A stretch of DNA of 64,000 nt from Myxococcales bacterium (GCA_012513515.1 JAAZCA010000009.1:1-64000), one strand, 5' to 3'. Shown: positions 14,432 through 23,783, counted from the first letter of the stretch. Numbers and translations are program-made. The notes: generated from the sequence alone by a model not told the origin.

Positions 14432-16429
14432 TTATTGCCCCTTCCCGACCAACTCCATAGCTACCGACACTACGTGATCAATCGTAAAACCCATCTTTTC
14501 CATAACCACTGGCCCCGGCGCCGAAGCGCCAAACCTGTCGATCCCTATCGCACGCCCTTCACTTCCAATATACCTCTCCCATCCCAGCGTGATACCAGCC
14601 TCTATTGAAATCCTTTTTTTCGCATCGGCTGGAAGGACCTTCTCTTTGTATCCGACATCCTGCATCTCGAATATCTTCCAGGACGGCATGGAGACCACTC
14701 TTACATTGAGATCCTTTTTCTCCAAAATTTCCGCAGCCGCCATGGCAAGATGGACCTCCGAACCGGTGGCTATGAGTATAAGGTCCGGCCACGCCCTTCC
14801 CTTCAGTATGTATGCCCCTCTTGCGACACCGGCGTGCACCGGATATTCATCGACCGGTAGAACGGGAAGATTCTGCCTCGAGAGAATAATCGCTACAGGG
14901 CTCTTGCACTCGAGCGCGAATTTCCACGCCGCGGCAGTCTCATTCGCATCCGCCGGGCGAATGACAAAAAGTCCCGGAATCGTTCGAAGCGACATCAGAT
15001 GCTCAATCGGCTGATGCGTCGGGCCGTCCTCACCGACACCTATCGAGTCATGGGTGAATATGAAGATGCTGTGCAGATCCATTAGCGCTGCAAGGCGTAT
15101 CGCTGGCCTCATGTAATCGGAAAAAACCAGAAAGGTCCCACAGTACGGAATAAAGCCGGAATGAAGGGCAATGCCATTGGTAATCGCAGCCATGGCATGT
15201 TCCCTCACCCCATAGTGGATATTTCTTCCTTCTGGAAACTCATGTGATGCATAGCTTGCGCCGGATATCTCGGTATTGTTAGATGGCGCTAGGTCAGCCG
15301 AACCGCCGACCAAGTTCGGCACAAATGGGGCAATTGAATTGATGACCTTTCCAGAAGCACTTCTCGTAGCGATATTCTCGCCGGAGGAAAATTCCGGAAT
15401 CTTCAAATCCAAACCATCGCACAGAACCGATGCAATATCCCTCTCGAAACACTTGGCCTCGTCGGGATAGAGCTTCGAATAGCTTTCAAAAAGTTCCTGC
15501 CAGCTCGCCGCAAGCCCCCCTCCCCGCTTCGAAAGTTCTTCGACGCGCAGGCGCACATCGTCGGGAATGAAAAAACTCCTGTCGGCTGGCCATCCGTAAA
15601 ATTCCTTAGTGATGCGAGAAGCGCCAGCCCCCAGAGGTGCGCCGTGCGCAGATGCGCTGTCCTGCTTCGGAGAACCAAAACCTATATGCGTTCTGACCGA
15701 TATAAAGGAGGGACGGTCTTCCTTCATAGCCTCTTTTATCGCGGCAGAGATCGAACCCATGTCGTTGCCGTCCCTGACTCTATCGACATGCCATCCATAG
15801 GCCCTGAAGCGCTTTCCGATGTCCTCGGTAAAGGCCAGCTCCGTCTCCCCTTCGATGGATATATGATTATCATCGTGAAGGCAGATTAGTTTACCAAGAC
15901 GCTGGTGCCCCGCAAATGATGCGGCCTCATAGGCGACCCCTTCCATGAGATCCCCGTCAGAGCACAAGACGAATGTCCTATGGTCGACGATGGGAAATCC
16001 CTCCCTGTTATACCGGGCAGCCATCGACCTTTCAGCAACAGCCATCCCGACAGCCATGGCAATCCCCTGACCCAGAGGCCCCGTGGTAGCCTCTATCCCC
16101 AGATTTATATTGTACTCCGGGTGGCCGGGGGTGCGGCTTCCCCACTGCCTGAAATTTTCGAGTTCGGAAATCGGTAGATCATAGCCGAACAGATGAAGAA
16201 GCGCATACAGGAGGGCTGATCCATGCCCTGCTGACAAGATGAATCTATCCCTGTTGGGCCATGAGGGATTTTTTGGATTGTGTCTCAAAAACTCGGCCCA
16301 TAGCAGATAAGCCATAGGTGCGGCCCCCAGCGGCATTCCGGGGTGACCCGACTTAGCGCGCTCCACCTGATCGATAGCCAACATCCTCAGCGTATTCACG
16401 CATCTAATGTCTATCATCGAATTTTTCAT
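14432..16429 (-). CDS. tkt: Transketolase
   Basis: A full-length 665-residue ThDP enzyme of the pentose phosphate pathway. The N-terminal [13 protein letters not shown] substrate loop is followed by the ThDP motif [16 protein letters not shown] to HDDN (about residues 155-190). The pyrimidine-binding domain has the GVREHAM active-site Glu near 400, and a C-terminal transketolase domain follows. GGAAAGAG precedes the ATG. The gene stands alone; the 387 bp upstream are filled with repeats. It exchanges two-carbon units between ketose and aldose phosphates. Confidence 0.97.
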   Translation of the reverse strand: MKNSMIDIRCVNTLRMLAIDQVERAKSGHPGMPLGAAPMAYLLWAEFLRHNPKNPSWPNRDRFILSAGHGSALLYALLHLFGYDLPISELENFRQWGSRTPGHPEYNINLGIEATTGPLGQGIAMAVGMAVAERSMAARYNREGFPIVDHRTFVLCSDGDLMEGVAYEAASFAGHQRLGKLICLHDDNHISIEGETELAFTEDIGKRFRAYGWHVDRVRDGNDMGSISAAIKEAMKEDRPSFISVRTHIGFGSPKQDSASAHGAPLGAGASRITKEFYGWPADRSFFIPDDVRLRVEELSKRGGGLAASWQELFESYSKLYPDEAKCFERDIASVLCDGLDLKIPEFSSGENIATRSASGKVINSIAPFVPNLVGGSADLAPSNNTEISGASYASHEFPEGRNIHYGVREHAMAAITNGIALHSGFIPYCGTFLVFSDYMRPAIRLAALMDLHSIFIFTHDSIGVGEDGPTHQPIEHLMSLRTIPGLFVIRPADANETAAAWKFALECKSPVAIILSRQNLPVLPVDEYPVHAGVARGAYILKGRAWPDLILIATGSEVHLAMAAAEILEKKDLNVRVVSMPSWKIFEMQDVGYKEKVLPADAKKRISIEAGITLGWERYIGSEGRAIGIDRFGASAPGPVVMEKMGFTIDHVVSVAMELVGKGQ

Positions 16430-16816
16430 AAGCTCTTTCCGGGGTCAGCATCCCCTGAAGAAGATCAAGATGTAACAAAAAATCAAGATGTAACTTGCAG
16501 TTTTTCAAACTCCATCCAGATGGCTTTAGTAACCTCTGAAAAATCAGCAAATTCAGGGCGACTCTAAAAGCTATGCGCTTGTCATCCCCGAGTGGTGTAA
16601 TCGGGGATCCCGTAACTGCCGTGACTGGTGACTGGCGGAAAAACAGAAGCTAGAGATGTTGGTCGATGGTCAATCGTCCATGGTCGAAGTCATTGACGGC
16701 TTTCATAGATAGTTTTTAGAGGCGCTTACCGGTGGTTTCTCAGAGGCTCCTTTAATAAATCCGTCGAAAAACAATCACGGTAAATGTGGAGAGGCTTACA
16801 GCAAACTCTATAGCGA
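16430..16816. repeat. Intergenic stretch with stacked short repeats
   Basis: No gene is visible. It holds a 13-bp direct repeat ATCAAGATGTAAC (16464-16476 and 16482-16494). A composite of a TCATCCCCGAG..TCGGGGATCC hairpin and GTGACTG heptads follows (16578-16635), then an AGAAGCT-type fragment near 16644-16657 and GGTCGAT heptads (16661-16687). The composite recurs inverted at 50682-50744. The rest shows nothing. Confidence 0.7.
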
Positions 16817-17896
16817 TCAATGACCACAGCAGCTCTTATCCCCTCCGCCCTTTCCCGCATTCCTGATAGATACGAGCAGTATCAACGCTAAAAAGATGAT
16901 AGTTGAAGAATCTGAAACCCATGATGGAAGCATAGGCCCGTGCGTCATCGCGTGCAATGGCGGTGAAGAACCCTTTTCCCAGAGTAGATCGAGGACAAGC
17001 CCCATCAGCAAGCTCATAACAGCTATGCAGGTCACGTATATTACAGCAGCACCCTTGCCGAGCTCCCTGGCCACGACCGTAAAAGTAACGGCATTTGTCG
17101 CCGGTCCGGCAAGAAGGAAAACGAGACCGACCCCCGGACTCATCCCTTTGAAGATCAGCGCCGCAACGATTGGAATCGAGCCGGTGGCGCAGATGTACAT
17201 GGGAATTCCCACCAACATCATTATCAGCATCGGCTGCAAGCCTCCGCCCAGATACCTCTGTATGATATTCTCTGGAACGAAGTAGGATATCACACCTCCG
17301 ACTATCAGGCCGATCACCAGCCACTTCCAAATATCCCCCAAAAGCTCAATGAAAGCGTACCTGAAGAGCGTTCTGATTCTGTGGTGTATTTTCATCGATC
17401 TCTTTGCAGCCTCATCGTGGCAGCACTGAGGATCATCCGACATGGGAGGATAATGATGGACATGCATTACCAATTCTTCCTTGGGAAGAAGCAGATTTCC
17501 CATGATGCCGGTCACAATGGCAGTCACCGAAGAGGCGATCACGCGAAATACGGTAAAAAAAAGCCCCATCAACGAATAGGTGGCCATTATCGAATCTATA
17601 CCTGTGATGGGAGTAGCGACCAAGAAACTCAGAATAGCTCCACGGCTCGCGCCTCTCCTACGCAAGAGTATTGCGGATGGAATTACGCTGCACGAACAAA
17701 GGGGAAGGGGGATCCCAAAAATCACAGCCTTTATGACGGACCAGAAACCTCTCTTTCCCAAATGCCTCGCAAAGGCATCGATCGGAAAAAGCACGTGAAG
17801 AATTCCCGCGAAGATAAAGCCGAAGAGAAGATACGGACTCATTTCATTCAGAAGATCAAAGATTGCGTCTGAAATTCCATAAAGGATCTGAAGCAT
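16817..17896 (-). CDS. DUF318-family permease, SO_0444-type metal efflux candidate
   Basis: A 359-residue membrane protein with two conserved permease repeats (GIPLPLCSCSVIPSAILLRRRGAS near 60-83; GIPMYICATGSIPIVAALI near 225-243). The CSCS motif is characteristic of the ArsP/SO_0444 group. A central soluble loop rich in His and Cys (HVHHYPP, QCCHDEA; about 145-168) and a C-terminal CCGH tail suggest soft-metal binding. Related proteins export Cu/Zn or organoarsenicals; the substrate here is inferred. AGGAG precedes the start. It is 9 bp downstream of the FAA hydrolase gene on the same strand. Confidence 0.85.
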   Translation of the reverse strand: MLQILYGISDAIFDLLNEMSPYLLFGFIFAGILHVLFPIDAFARHLGKRGFWSVIKAVIFGIPLPLCSCSVIPSAILLRRRGASRGAILSFLVATPITGIDSIMATYSLMGLFFTVFRVIASSVTAIVTGIMGNLLLPKEELVMHVHHYPPMSDDPQCCHDEAAKRSMKIHHRIRTLFRYAFIELLGDIWKWLVIGLIVGGVISYFVPENIIQRYLGGGLQPMLIMMLVGIPMYICATGSIPIVAALIFKGMSPGVGLVFLLAGPATNAVTFTVVARELGKGAAVIYVTCIAVMSLLMGLVLDLLWEKGSSPPLHAMTHGPMLPSWVSDSSTIIFLALILLVSIRNAGKGGGDKSCCGH

Positions 17897-17905
17897 CTCA
17901 TGCTC

Positions 17906-18565
17906 CTAGGTTCGCAAGATCCTGAGCTGAAGAGAGGGGCAAGGCTCTATCTCCGCAATTACCGAGTCGCCATTGTACAGAGGGCCCACCCCTTCAGGGG
18001 TCCCCGTCATCACGATATCACCGGCCTCGAGGGTTATATAGCTGGAAATATAACTTATTATTTTCGCCGGCGAGAAAATCATCTGGGATGTATTCGAGCG
18101 CTGTCTGAAATCACCGTTTACCTTGAGCAAAATCTCAAGGGCCATAGGATCAGGAATTTTGGAGGCTGGAATGAAACCGCCAATCGGAGCGGAGCCGTTA
18201 AAACCTTTGGAAAGAGTCCACGGCCATCCAAATTTCTTTGCCGCTGACTGCATGTCGCGCAAGGTTAGGTCCAGCCCAACGCAATACGCTGATACAAATG
18301 TCATCGCATCAGCCTCTTTCACAAAGCTGCACTCATCGCCTATAAGCATGCAAAGTTCTACCTCGTAATGAATGAGCCCAAAGCTTTCAGGAATCACAAT
18401 CTCATCCTCCCCGAAAGAAATGGCAGAATTGGGCTTTATGAATATTGCCGGCTCCGAGCCCGCGCCGGCGCCCCCCATCTCGGCGATATGCGCGCGATAA
18501 TTTTTACCGACGCATACGATTTTAGAGGGAGATATTTCCACCTCGCCAAATATTATCTTTTTCAT
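17906..18565 (-). CDS. Fumarylacetoacetate hydrolase family protein
   Basis: A 219-residue single-domain FAH protein. Motifs: KIVCVGKNYRAHIAEMG at the N-terminus, FIKPNSAI, the metal ligands in HYEVELCMLIG (about 66-76), and GDIVMTGTPEGVGPL near 185-199. Members hydrolyse or decarboxylate fumarylacetoacetate, acylpyruvates or oxaloacetate; the YcgM-like size favours acylpyruvate hydrolase or oxaloacetate decarboxylase activity. It is followed by the metal permease in what looks like a two-gene transcript. Confidence 0.9.
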   Translation of the reverse strand: MKKIIFGEVEISPSKIVCVGKNYRAHIAEMGGAGAGSEPAIFIKPNSAISFGEDEIVIPESFGLIHYEVELCMLIGDECSFVKEADAMTFVSAYCVGLDLTLRDMQSAAKKFGWPWTLSKGFNGSAPIGGFIPASKIPDPMALEILLKVNGDFRQRSNTSQMIFSPAKIISYISSYITLEAGDIVMTGTPEGVGPLYNGDSVIAEIEPCPSLQLRILRT

Positions 18566-18642
18566 GGCCGCAAGATGTCACATCGGCGCACTCTATTCAT
18601 CACTTTTCTGACGCGCCCCCTTCTTGCGACATCGGCATTTTG

Positions 18643-18790
18643 TCAGACGCATTTTATCAGACGGAGCGAGGTTTTTCGCCGGACTGAGGAAATAATAATA
18701 ATGATAACAGGAAGTTAAATTGCTCCGTCTGACAAAGTTAACTTGCTCCGTCTGACGAAAGTCTCTGTTCGTCTGACGAAAGTCTCTGTT
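18643..18790. repeat. 21-bp tandem repeat with inverted copies after the rubredoxin gene
   Basis: GTCTGACGAAAGTCTCTGTT is present twice in tandem (about 18750-18790, 21-bp period). It is preceded by two related TGCTCCGTCTGAC units (18721 and 18744), with inverted fragments TCAGACG (18643) and ATCAGACGGAGC (18657). The 21-bp period is three heptads. Confidence 0.7.
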
Positions 18791-18793
18791 ATA

Positions 18794-18952
18794 TCACATC
18801 TTGGAAAACTGGTCTTTCCCGACCCCACATTCGGGGCACGCCCAATCTTCCGGGATGTCCTCGAATTTGGTGCCTGGAGCAACGCCATTTGTGGGATCAC
18901 CCGCCTCCGGGTCATACACATAACCACACACATCGCATATCCACTTATCCAT
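18794..18952 (-). CDS. Rubredoxin
   Basis: A 52-residue rubredoxin with both iron knuckles CDVCG (residues 6-10) and CPECG (39-43), and the conserved YDPEAGDP and DIPEDWACP segments. Its start overlaps the end of the flavin reductase gene by 8 bp, so the pair is translationally coupled. It is a one-electron carrier, probably between the flavin reductase and the flavodiiron protein, superoxide reductase or rubrerythrin encoded nearby. In Moorella the same two modules are fused as high-molecular-weight rubredoxin. Confidence 0.95.
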   Translation of the reverse strand: MDKWICDVCGYVYDPEAGDPTNGVAPGTKFEDIPEDWACPECGVGKDQFSKM

Positions 18953-19469
18953 TCTTCGCTCCTTTTTTGATTACCTTCCTGTACTCATTATAGGTCAGAG
19001 GTTCGCCATCCTCGCGCACCCCGGCGCGCACGACGCTCCCTACGAAGAGCATGTGCGTGCCGAGATCTGAAGAGAGCTCCCTTTCCACCCTGCATTCGTA
19101 AAATGCCTTTGCCTCCGGAAGTATCGGGACGCCGAGCTCTCCAAGCTCATAGAGATAGTCATGAAACTTATCGACATGTCTTCCGCTTTGGAATCCGAAC
19201 CATTTAACCTTGTCATAACAGCCCGGCTCCAATCGATCGATCACGTTCGCCACGAAAAGCCCGCTCTCCGATATCATCTCGCATGTGAGCGTCCTCTTGC
19301 CCACGCCGATCGCTATTCGCGGTGGTATGCTCGTCACCTGCATAAGTGCATCAAGGCATTGTCCGTTTAACCTCCCGCCCGAGGTGGAGGTTAAAATATA
19401 AAGGCCGTGCGTAACCTGAAAAAGCGCCTGGTTTATAGCTGAATTTTCTGAAACTATTTTAAATTCCAT
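18945..19469 (-). CDS. Flavin reductase domain protein (Hrb-like NAD(P)H:rubredoxin reductase module)
   Basis: A 174-residue FMN-binding split-barrel protein of the flavoredoxin group. The N-terminal [30 protein letters not shown], quoted here in part only, is the FMN-binding face, and [11 protein letters not shown] lies near 133-143. It belongs to the family fused to rubredoxin in Hrb proteins that pass electrons from NADH to flavodiiron protein. Here the rubredoxin is a separate overlapping gene. It is at the 3' end of the PerR-led stress operon. Confidence 0.88.
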   Translation of the reverse strand: MEFKIVSENSAINQALFQVTHGLYILTSTSGGRLNGQCLDALMQVTSIPPRIAIGVGKRTLTCEMISESGLFVANVIDRLEPGCYDKVKWFGFQSGRHVDKFHDYLYELGELGVPILPEAKAFYECRVERELSSDLGTHMLFVGSVVRAGVREDGEPLTYNEYRKVIKKGAKNG

Positions 19470-19479
19470 GTTTCACCTG

Positions 19480-19971
19480 TTACGGTCCAACAAGCTGAAT
19501 GTCGTCATTGTTTAAATACCAATCGCGATCGCGCAGAAAGGCTGCCTTCTCCTCAGCAAGCATAGCCTCGTGCGCTCGCTCTATACCCGCGAGATACTCG
19601 AGAGTGCGCTTCCCGCTGGGATCCTTTGAAAACGAGGCCGCTTCTGAATAAAAACGCGAGGACTCCTGCTCCCGGAAGATAGCGAAATTCAGCAGCTCCT
19701 CCATATCCTCGACATCGATGAGGACTCCGCCCTTTTCAGCCGTATCGGGCTCGCCCGGTATCTGCGGAGGATTTTTTTCACCGGTAATTTTCTGGTACAT
19801 GGCTACGAGCATCGCCTTATGCCCTACCTCCTCCCGCGCGAGCTGTTCAAATTTAGCTCTCACAAGGGGGTTCTTAACTTTCTTGGAAACTTTTCCATAG
19901 AAGGCAGCGGCATCCTGTTCGCTCCTTATTCCCATTCCTATCACCTCAACTGCGGTAAGATCGTTTTTCAT
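19480..19971 (-). CDS. Ferritin-like (rubrerythrin-type) diiron protein without rubredoxin domain
   Basis: About 163 residues forming a four-helix diiron domain. Ligand motifs are ExxxxxFY (RSEQDAAAFYGKV), EExGHK (AREEVGHKAML), EQESSRFY and ERAHE. It lacks the C-terminal rubredoxin of classical rubrerythrin, and is followed by a short tail. The start at MKNDLTAVEV (19971) follows GGGGGG and fits the family N-terminus. It probably takes part in peroxide removal or iron handling in the same operon as ferritin and rubrerythrin. Confidence 0.85.
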   Translation of the reverse strand: MKNDLTAVEVIGMGIRSEQDAAAFYGKVSKKVKNPLVRAKFEQLAREEVGHKAMLVAMYQKITGEKNPPQIPGEPDTAEKGGVLIDVEDMEELLNFAIFREQESSRFYSEAASFSKDPSGKRTLEYLAGIERAHEAMLAEEKAAFLRDRDWYLNNDDIQLVGP

Positions 19972-20052
19972 CAACCCCCCTCTGTATTCGAAAGGCCGGA
20001 CGCCAAGCACATCCGGCCCTCCCATTGAGATATGAAAAAGCTGACCCTCGAT

Positions 20053-20571
20053 CTACTCAGCCGTCGTTGCAGCGGGATAGGTGAATGTCCTGACGCCGAG
20101 TTCACGATCGATCATCATCATGCCATGTCCTGAAGATCCAAGACGTTCCAGCTCGCCAACAATCTTGGAAACGGACGCCTCTTCCTCTATCTGCTCCTCG
20201 ACAAACCAGCTGAGCATCGGAAAGGCTGCGTAATCCTTTTCCTCGTGCGCGATCGTCATGATGTTATTTATCGATGCCGATATCATCTTCTCATGCTCGT
20301 ACGCTGCCTTGAACGCCTCCAGCGGAGAAGCCCATTCGGTAGCCGGTTTTTCGAGCGCCAACAGCTCTACCCTGCCTTCACGATCCTTCAAGTGATCGAA
20401 AAATTTCATCGCATGAAAAAGCTCCTCCTGCGACTGAACCCTCATCCAAGAGGCCATCCCGTCAAGCCCGACTGAATCGAAATAAGCGGCCATCGACAGG
20501 TAGAGGTACGACGAAAAAATTTCTTTTTGGATTTGGACGTTCATCGCGTCCCTTACCCTTTTATTCATCAT
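20053..20571 (-). CDS. ftn: Bacterial non-heme ferritin
   Basis: A 172-residue FtnA-type ferritin. Ferroxidase ligands lie in EIFSSYLYLSMAAYF (Glu near 17), EELFHAMKFFDHL (EExxH near 50-54) and FVEEQIEEE. It oxidises Fe(II) and stores iron in a 24-mer shell, limiting Fenton chemistry. The start at 20571 has AAAGGGGAAAG upstream and begins 2 bp after the desulfoferrodoxin stop, so the genes are tightly coupled. Confidence 0.94.
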   Translation of the reverse strand: MMNKRVRDAMNVQIQKEIFSSYLYLSMAAYFDSVGLDGMASWMRVQSQEELFHAMKFFDHLKDREGRVELLALEKPATEWASPLEAFKAAYEHEKMISASINNIMTIAHEEKDYAAFPMLSWFVEEQIEEEASVSKIVGELERLGSSGHGMMMIDRELGVRTFTYPAATTAE

Positions 20572-20573
20572 AA

Positions 20574-20954
20574 TTAGCTTTCCCCTTTCCAAAGTCCATG
20601 CAGGTTGCAGTATTCGCGGACGGTAAAAGCCCCATCCGGTTTGCAAAAAGCGGCTTCTGGCTTGTCGCCGGGCTTCAAAAATTTTCTGAAGGCCTTGTCA
20701 CCAGCTATCAGCTCTATCCATTCGATATAGTGCTTTTCTTCCATAGGATGCACCGCGCTGCCAACCTTGACCAGGATGCGACCGTCCTGAGTTTCGACCA
20801 CCGGGACATGTTTTTCCTTGGCGCCATCGGTCGTGTTTTCAGCGAAGAGCCTCATCGGCTGATTGCAGCAGACAAGAGAACCCGCGCCGGCATGGATCAT
20901 CTCGACCATATTGCCGCATATCTCGCACTTATAAATTTCCAATTTCTTCGTCAT
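20574..20954 (-). CDS. dfx: Desulfoferrodoxin (2Fe superoxide reductase)
   Basis: A 126-residue class I superoxide reductase. The desulforedoxin domain has Cys10, Cys13, Cys29, Cys30 for centre I. The catalytic centre II has Glu47-Lys48-His49, His69, His75, Cys116 and His119, a complete His4Cys site. It reduces superoxide to peroxide without making oxygen, with electrons from rubredoxin; the peroxide is then handled by rubrerythrin and Tpx of the same operon. Confidence 0.96.
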   Translation of the reverse strand: MTKKLEIYKCEICGNMVEMIHAGAGSLVCCNQPMRLFAENTTDGAKEKHVPVVETQDGRILVKVGSAVHPMEEKHYIEWIELIAGDKAFRKFLKPGDKPEAAFCKPDGAFTVREYCNLHGLWKGES

Positions 20955-20972
20955 CGTTTTCTCCTTTCTTCT

Positions 20973-21488
20973 TTAAAGCAGCTCTTTTAAAGCCGCCAGA
21001 ACCTCTTCATAATTTGGTTCCTTGGTAATTTCTCCAACCAGTTCGTTGTATCTGACATACCCTTCACGATCCAAGATGATGACGGATCTGGCGAGCAGCC
21101 GCAACTCCTTTATGAGAAGGCCGTACTCATTTCCGAAGAGGGCCTCTTTATGGTCAGACATGAGGTGAACCCTCTCGACCGAGGCCGCGCCGCACCAGCG
21201 TTTCTGGGCAAACGGAAGATCCATGCTTACGGCTATGATGTGAACGTTAGAACCCAGTTTCTCGGCCTCCAAGTTGAAACGCCGGGTTTCGATATCACAC
21301 ACGGCAGTATCGAGCGAAGGAACGGACAGGATAACGCAAACCTTGCCGCGGAAAGAGGAGAGCTTTACCTCGTTCATATCCGTGCCGGTGAGCGAGACGT
21401 CGGGCGCAAGATCGCCGATCTTCACGGTATTTCCAACCAAAGTCAGCGGCACGCCCTGAAATGTAACAGCACCCTTGTGTTCCGACAT
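20973..21488 (-). CDS. tpx: Thiol peroxidase, atypical 2-Cys peroxiredoxin
   Basis: A 171-residue Tpx. The peroxidatic Cys lies in SLDTAVCDIETRRFN (near residue 64) and the resolving Cys in FAQKRWCGAASVERV (near 98), the Tpx spacing. The N-terminal TFQGVPLTLVGNTVKIGDLAPD is typical. It reduces H2O2 and alkyl peroxides using thioredoxin. It lies between rubrerythrin and desulfoferrodoxin on one transcript. Confidence 0.96.
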   Translation of the reverse strand: MSEHKGAVTFQGVPLTLVGNTVKIGDLAPDVSLTGTDMNEVKLSSFRGKVCVILSVPSLDTAVCDIETRRFNLEAEKLGSNVHIIAVSMDLPFAQKRWCGAASVERVHLMSDHKEALFGNEYGLLIKELRLLARSVIILDREGYVRYNELVGEITKEPNYEEVLAALKELL

Positions 21489-21497
21489 TTTTCCTCC

Positions 21498-22070
21498 TTA
21501 CCAGTTTTCGCCCAGAATCTCGAAGTGGGCCCTTGGATGCGCACATGCTGCGCACTTCTCAGGGGCTTCGTTTCCTTCATGCAGGTATCCGCAATTGCGA
21601 CAGCGCCACATGGTCTTGCTATCGCGCTTGAAGACGCGTCCCTGATCGATATTCCTCTTGAGATCGAGATAGCGCTTCTCATGCTGCTTTTCCGCGACTG
21701 CGATCGCCTCGAATACATCGGCAATCTCTTTGAAGCCCTCCTCACGCGCAATTTTTGCGAATGAGGGGTACATCTCTGTCCACTCGTGATTTTCTCCGCC
21801 AGCGGCCTCCTTGAGATTCTCGGAGGTCGTGCCGATGACTCCGGCCGGGAAAAAACCCGTAATCTCAACCTCACCCCCCTCCAGAAATTTGAACAACCTC
21901 TTGGCGTGTTCCTTTTCATGGTTGGCAGTCTCTTCGAATATGTCCGATATCTGCATGAAGCCTTCGTTTTTCGCCTTTGACGCATAATAGGTGTACCTGT
22001 TTCTGGCCTGCGACTCTCCGGAGAAAGCCGTCAGCAAATTCTTTTCTGTCCTGGTTCCTTTTAAAGCCAT
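21498..22070 (-). CDS. rbr: Rubrerythrin
   Basis: A 190-residue classical rubrerythrin. The diiron domain has [27 protein letters not shown] and a second ExxxxH half, followed by a C-terminal rubredoxin domain with [10 protein letters not shown] and CAACAHP. It reduces hydrogen peroxide with electrons from rubredoxin or NAD(P)H-dependent reductases. The start at [10 protein letters not shown] (22070) has AAGGAGAG upstream and lies 1 bp after the PerR stop. Confidence 0.97.
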   Translation of the reverse strand: MALKGTRTEKNLLTAFSGESQARNRYTYYASKAKNEGFMQISDIFEETANHEKEHAKRLFKFLEGGEVEITGFFPAGVIGTTSENLKEAAGGENHEWTEMYPSFAKIAREEGFKEIADVFEAIAVAEKQHEKRYLDLKRNIDQGRVFKRDSKTMWRCRNCGYLHEGNEAPEKCAACAHPRAHFEILGENW

Positions 22071-22071
22071 T

Positions 22072-22500
22072 TTAATCTCTCCTTTCCGCCTGTTTTGGCA
22101 GCTGCGAATTGTTTCTGCACTTGCTACAACGTCCGAAGAACTCAATATTATACCCCTCGACGCTCAGATCGTGATCTGCGACCCCCTCCAGGCGGTCGAT
22201 GATGGTGCTAATAGAGGGGATCTCAAAGTCATGGACCGCACCGCAATCCCTGCACCTGAAATGACAGTGATCGCTCAGGTCGGCATCGAATCTCTTCTGT
22301 TTTCCGGCCACCTCTATCTTTTTGATTATTCCAGCCTCGGACATCTGTTCCAAATTCCTATAGACCGTGGCAAGGCTTATGTTAGGCAGGCTCCTCCTGA
22401 CCATCGAGAAGAGTTCATCCGCAGTAGGATGGCTCTTGACGCTGCGAATGGCCTCCAAAATCACCTTCTTCTGAACAGTATTTCTTGAGGAAGCTCTCAT
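22072..22500 (-). CDS. perR: Fur-family peroxide regulator, PerR-like
   Basis: A 142-residue Fur-family repressor. The winged helix ([14 protein letters not shown], then the [16 protein letters not shown] recognition helix) precedes a dimerisation domain with the structural zinc site CRDC and CSKC. It was called PerR and not Fur from context: it heads an operon of rubrerythrin, Tpx, superoxide reductase and ferritin. A Fur/PerR-like dyad lies just upstream, so autoregulation is likely. No Shine-Dalgarno is visible and the leader must be very short. Confidence 0.87.
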   Translation of the reverse strand: MRASSRNTVQKKVILEAIRSVKSHPTADELFSMVRRSLPNISLATVYRNLEQMSEAGIIKKIEVAGKQKRFDADLSDHCHFRCRDCGAVHDFEIPSISTIIDRLEGVADHDLSVEGYNIEFFGRCSKCRNNSQLPKQAERRD

Positions 22501-22510
22501 ATAAATATCA

Positions 22511-22536
22511 TTTATTAAGAATCATTATCGTTAAGA
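22511..22536. promoter_or_regulatory. PerR/Fur-type operator
   Basis: TTATTAAGAATCATTATCG followed by TTAAGAA, AT-rich with an AATCATTATC half as in Fur/PerR boxes. It sits 10-35 bp upstream of the perR start where it would cover the promoter of the operon. Confidence 0.55.
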
Positions 22537-22574
22537 ACATATTAGAGGAGATGAGTCAAGCTAATTAAATTGGC

Positions 22575-23783
22575 TCACATGCACGATGGACATTGTTTAA
22601 GTTTTTCAACTACTTTCTGACCAAGAGTAAAGCAGTGCTTCAAATCACCTTCAGTGGGAGAACACCTTGATTCGATGATAGGTTCTATCAAATCCCAACC
22701 TATAGATGATGCAAAATCCCTTAAAGAAGATACCCCACCTCCGCTCCAGCCGTAGGTCCCAAAAAGCCCTAAGATTCTATTCTTAAGCTGCTTATGACTC
22801 AGCATTTTCACGAAGTTATCCATAGTGGGGAAGAGTTTGGTATCGTAGGTCGGGCTGCCGAGTATCAGGGCCTTGAAACGCCAGGCATCCCTTATAAGAA
22901 ATGAAATATGAGTTCGAGAGACGTCATGAATCCTGATTCTCGAGACATCCTGCTCAGCCAGGCCGCTAGCTACCGCCTCCATCATCTTTTCGGTGTTGCC
23001 GTACATCGATGCGTAGGCAATTACGACTCCGGCCTCAGCCTGATGGCGGCTCCACCTGTCGTAGCGATCCACTATCCAACCGGGATTCGAGCGCCACACG
23101 GGGCCGTGTGTCGGAGCGATGACGGATATGTTTATGTGTTTTAGCTTTTCGATCGCCTTTTGCACCATAGCGCAGTATTTGCCGACGATGTTGGAAAAAT
23201 AGCGAAGTATCTCATCCTCGAAATAGGCGATGTCGACCTCGTCATCGAAGATGCCGCCGGTCAGCGCGCCGAAGCCACCGAAGGCATCCGCAGAAAAGAG
23301 GATCTTCTCCTCGGACTCATAGGTGACCATCGTCTCCGGCCAGTGCACCATCGGCGTGAGATGAAAAGAAAGTCTGTGTTTTCCGAGATCGAGTGAGCCA
23401 CCATCGGCTACCGTCACGACATTTTCGCTGATTCCGAAAAAACTCTTCAAAAATTCCGCGGTCTTCTTGTTGCCGACTATCTTCATCTCCGGATGAAGGT
23501 TTAGCAATAGCCCTATGGCACCGGAATGATCGGGCTCCATGTGATTTACGATGAGGTAGTCGATCTTGCGCCCTAAACCTATCACGCTGTTGATTTTATC
23601 CAGAAATTTTTCAAAGGAATTCTGTTTCACGGTGTCAATTACAGCTACTTTATCATCATCTATAATGTAGGAATTGTAGGAAACTCCACGAGGCAGCGGC
23701 CAAATCCCCTCGAATATGTCCGTAGTCCTGTCATTAACCCCTATCCAATAAATTCCGTCGCGAATCTTAACCGCACTCTCCAT
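22575..23783 (-). CDS. fprA: Flavodiiron protein (class A, NO/O2 reductase)
   Basis: A 402-residue protein. The metallo-beta-lactamase domain has a complete diiron set: HMEPDHSG (H-x-E-x-D-H near 81-86), VHWPETM, FSADAFGG and APTHGPVW. A flavodoxin domain follows from about 255 (YASMYGNTEKM, LGSPTYDTKLFP). It reduces O2 to water or NO to N2O using rubredoxin electrons. It is on the same strand upstream of perR with a 74-bp gap that holds the operator, so it is a separate but adjacent unit of the defence island. AGGAGG-like sequence precedes the start. Confidence 0.96.
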   Translation of the reverse strand: MESAVKIRDGIYWIGVNDRTTDIFEGIWPLPRGVSYNSYIIDDDKVAVIDTVKQNSFEKFLDKINSVIGLGRKIDYLIVNHMEPDHSGAIGLLLNLHPEMKIVGNKKTAEFLKSFFGISENVVTVADGGSLDLGKHRLSFHLTPMVHWPETMVTYESEEKILFSADAFGGFGALTGGIFDDEVDIAYFEDEILRYFSNIVGKYCAMVQKAIEKLKHINISVIAPTHGPVWRSNPGWIVDRYDRWSRHQAEAGVVIAYASMYGNTEKMMEAVASGLAEQDVSRIRIHDVSRTHISFLIRDAWRFKALILGSPTYDTKLFPTMDNFVKMLSHKQLKNRILGLFGTYGWSGGGVSSLRDFASSIGWDLIEPIIESRCSPTEGDLKHCFTLGQKVVEKLKQCPSCM

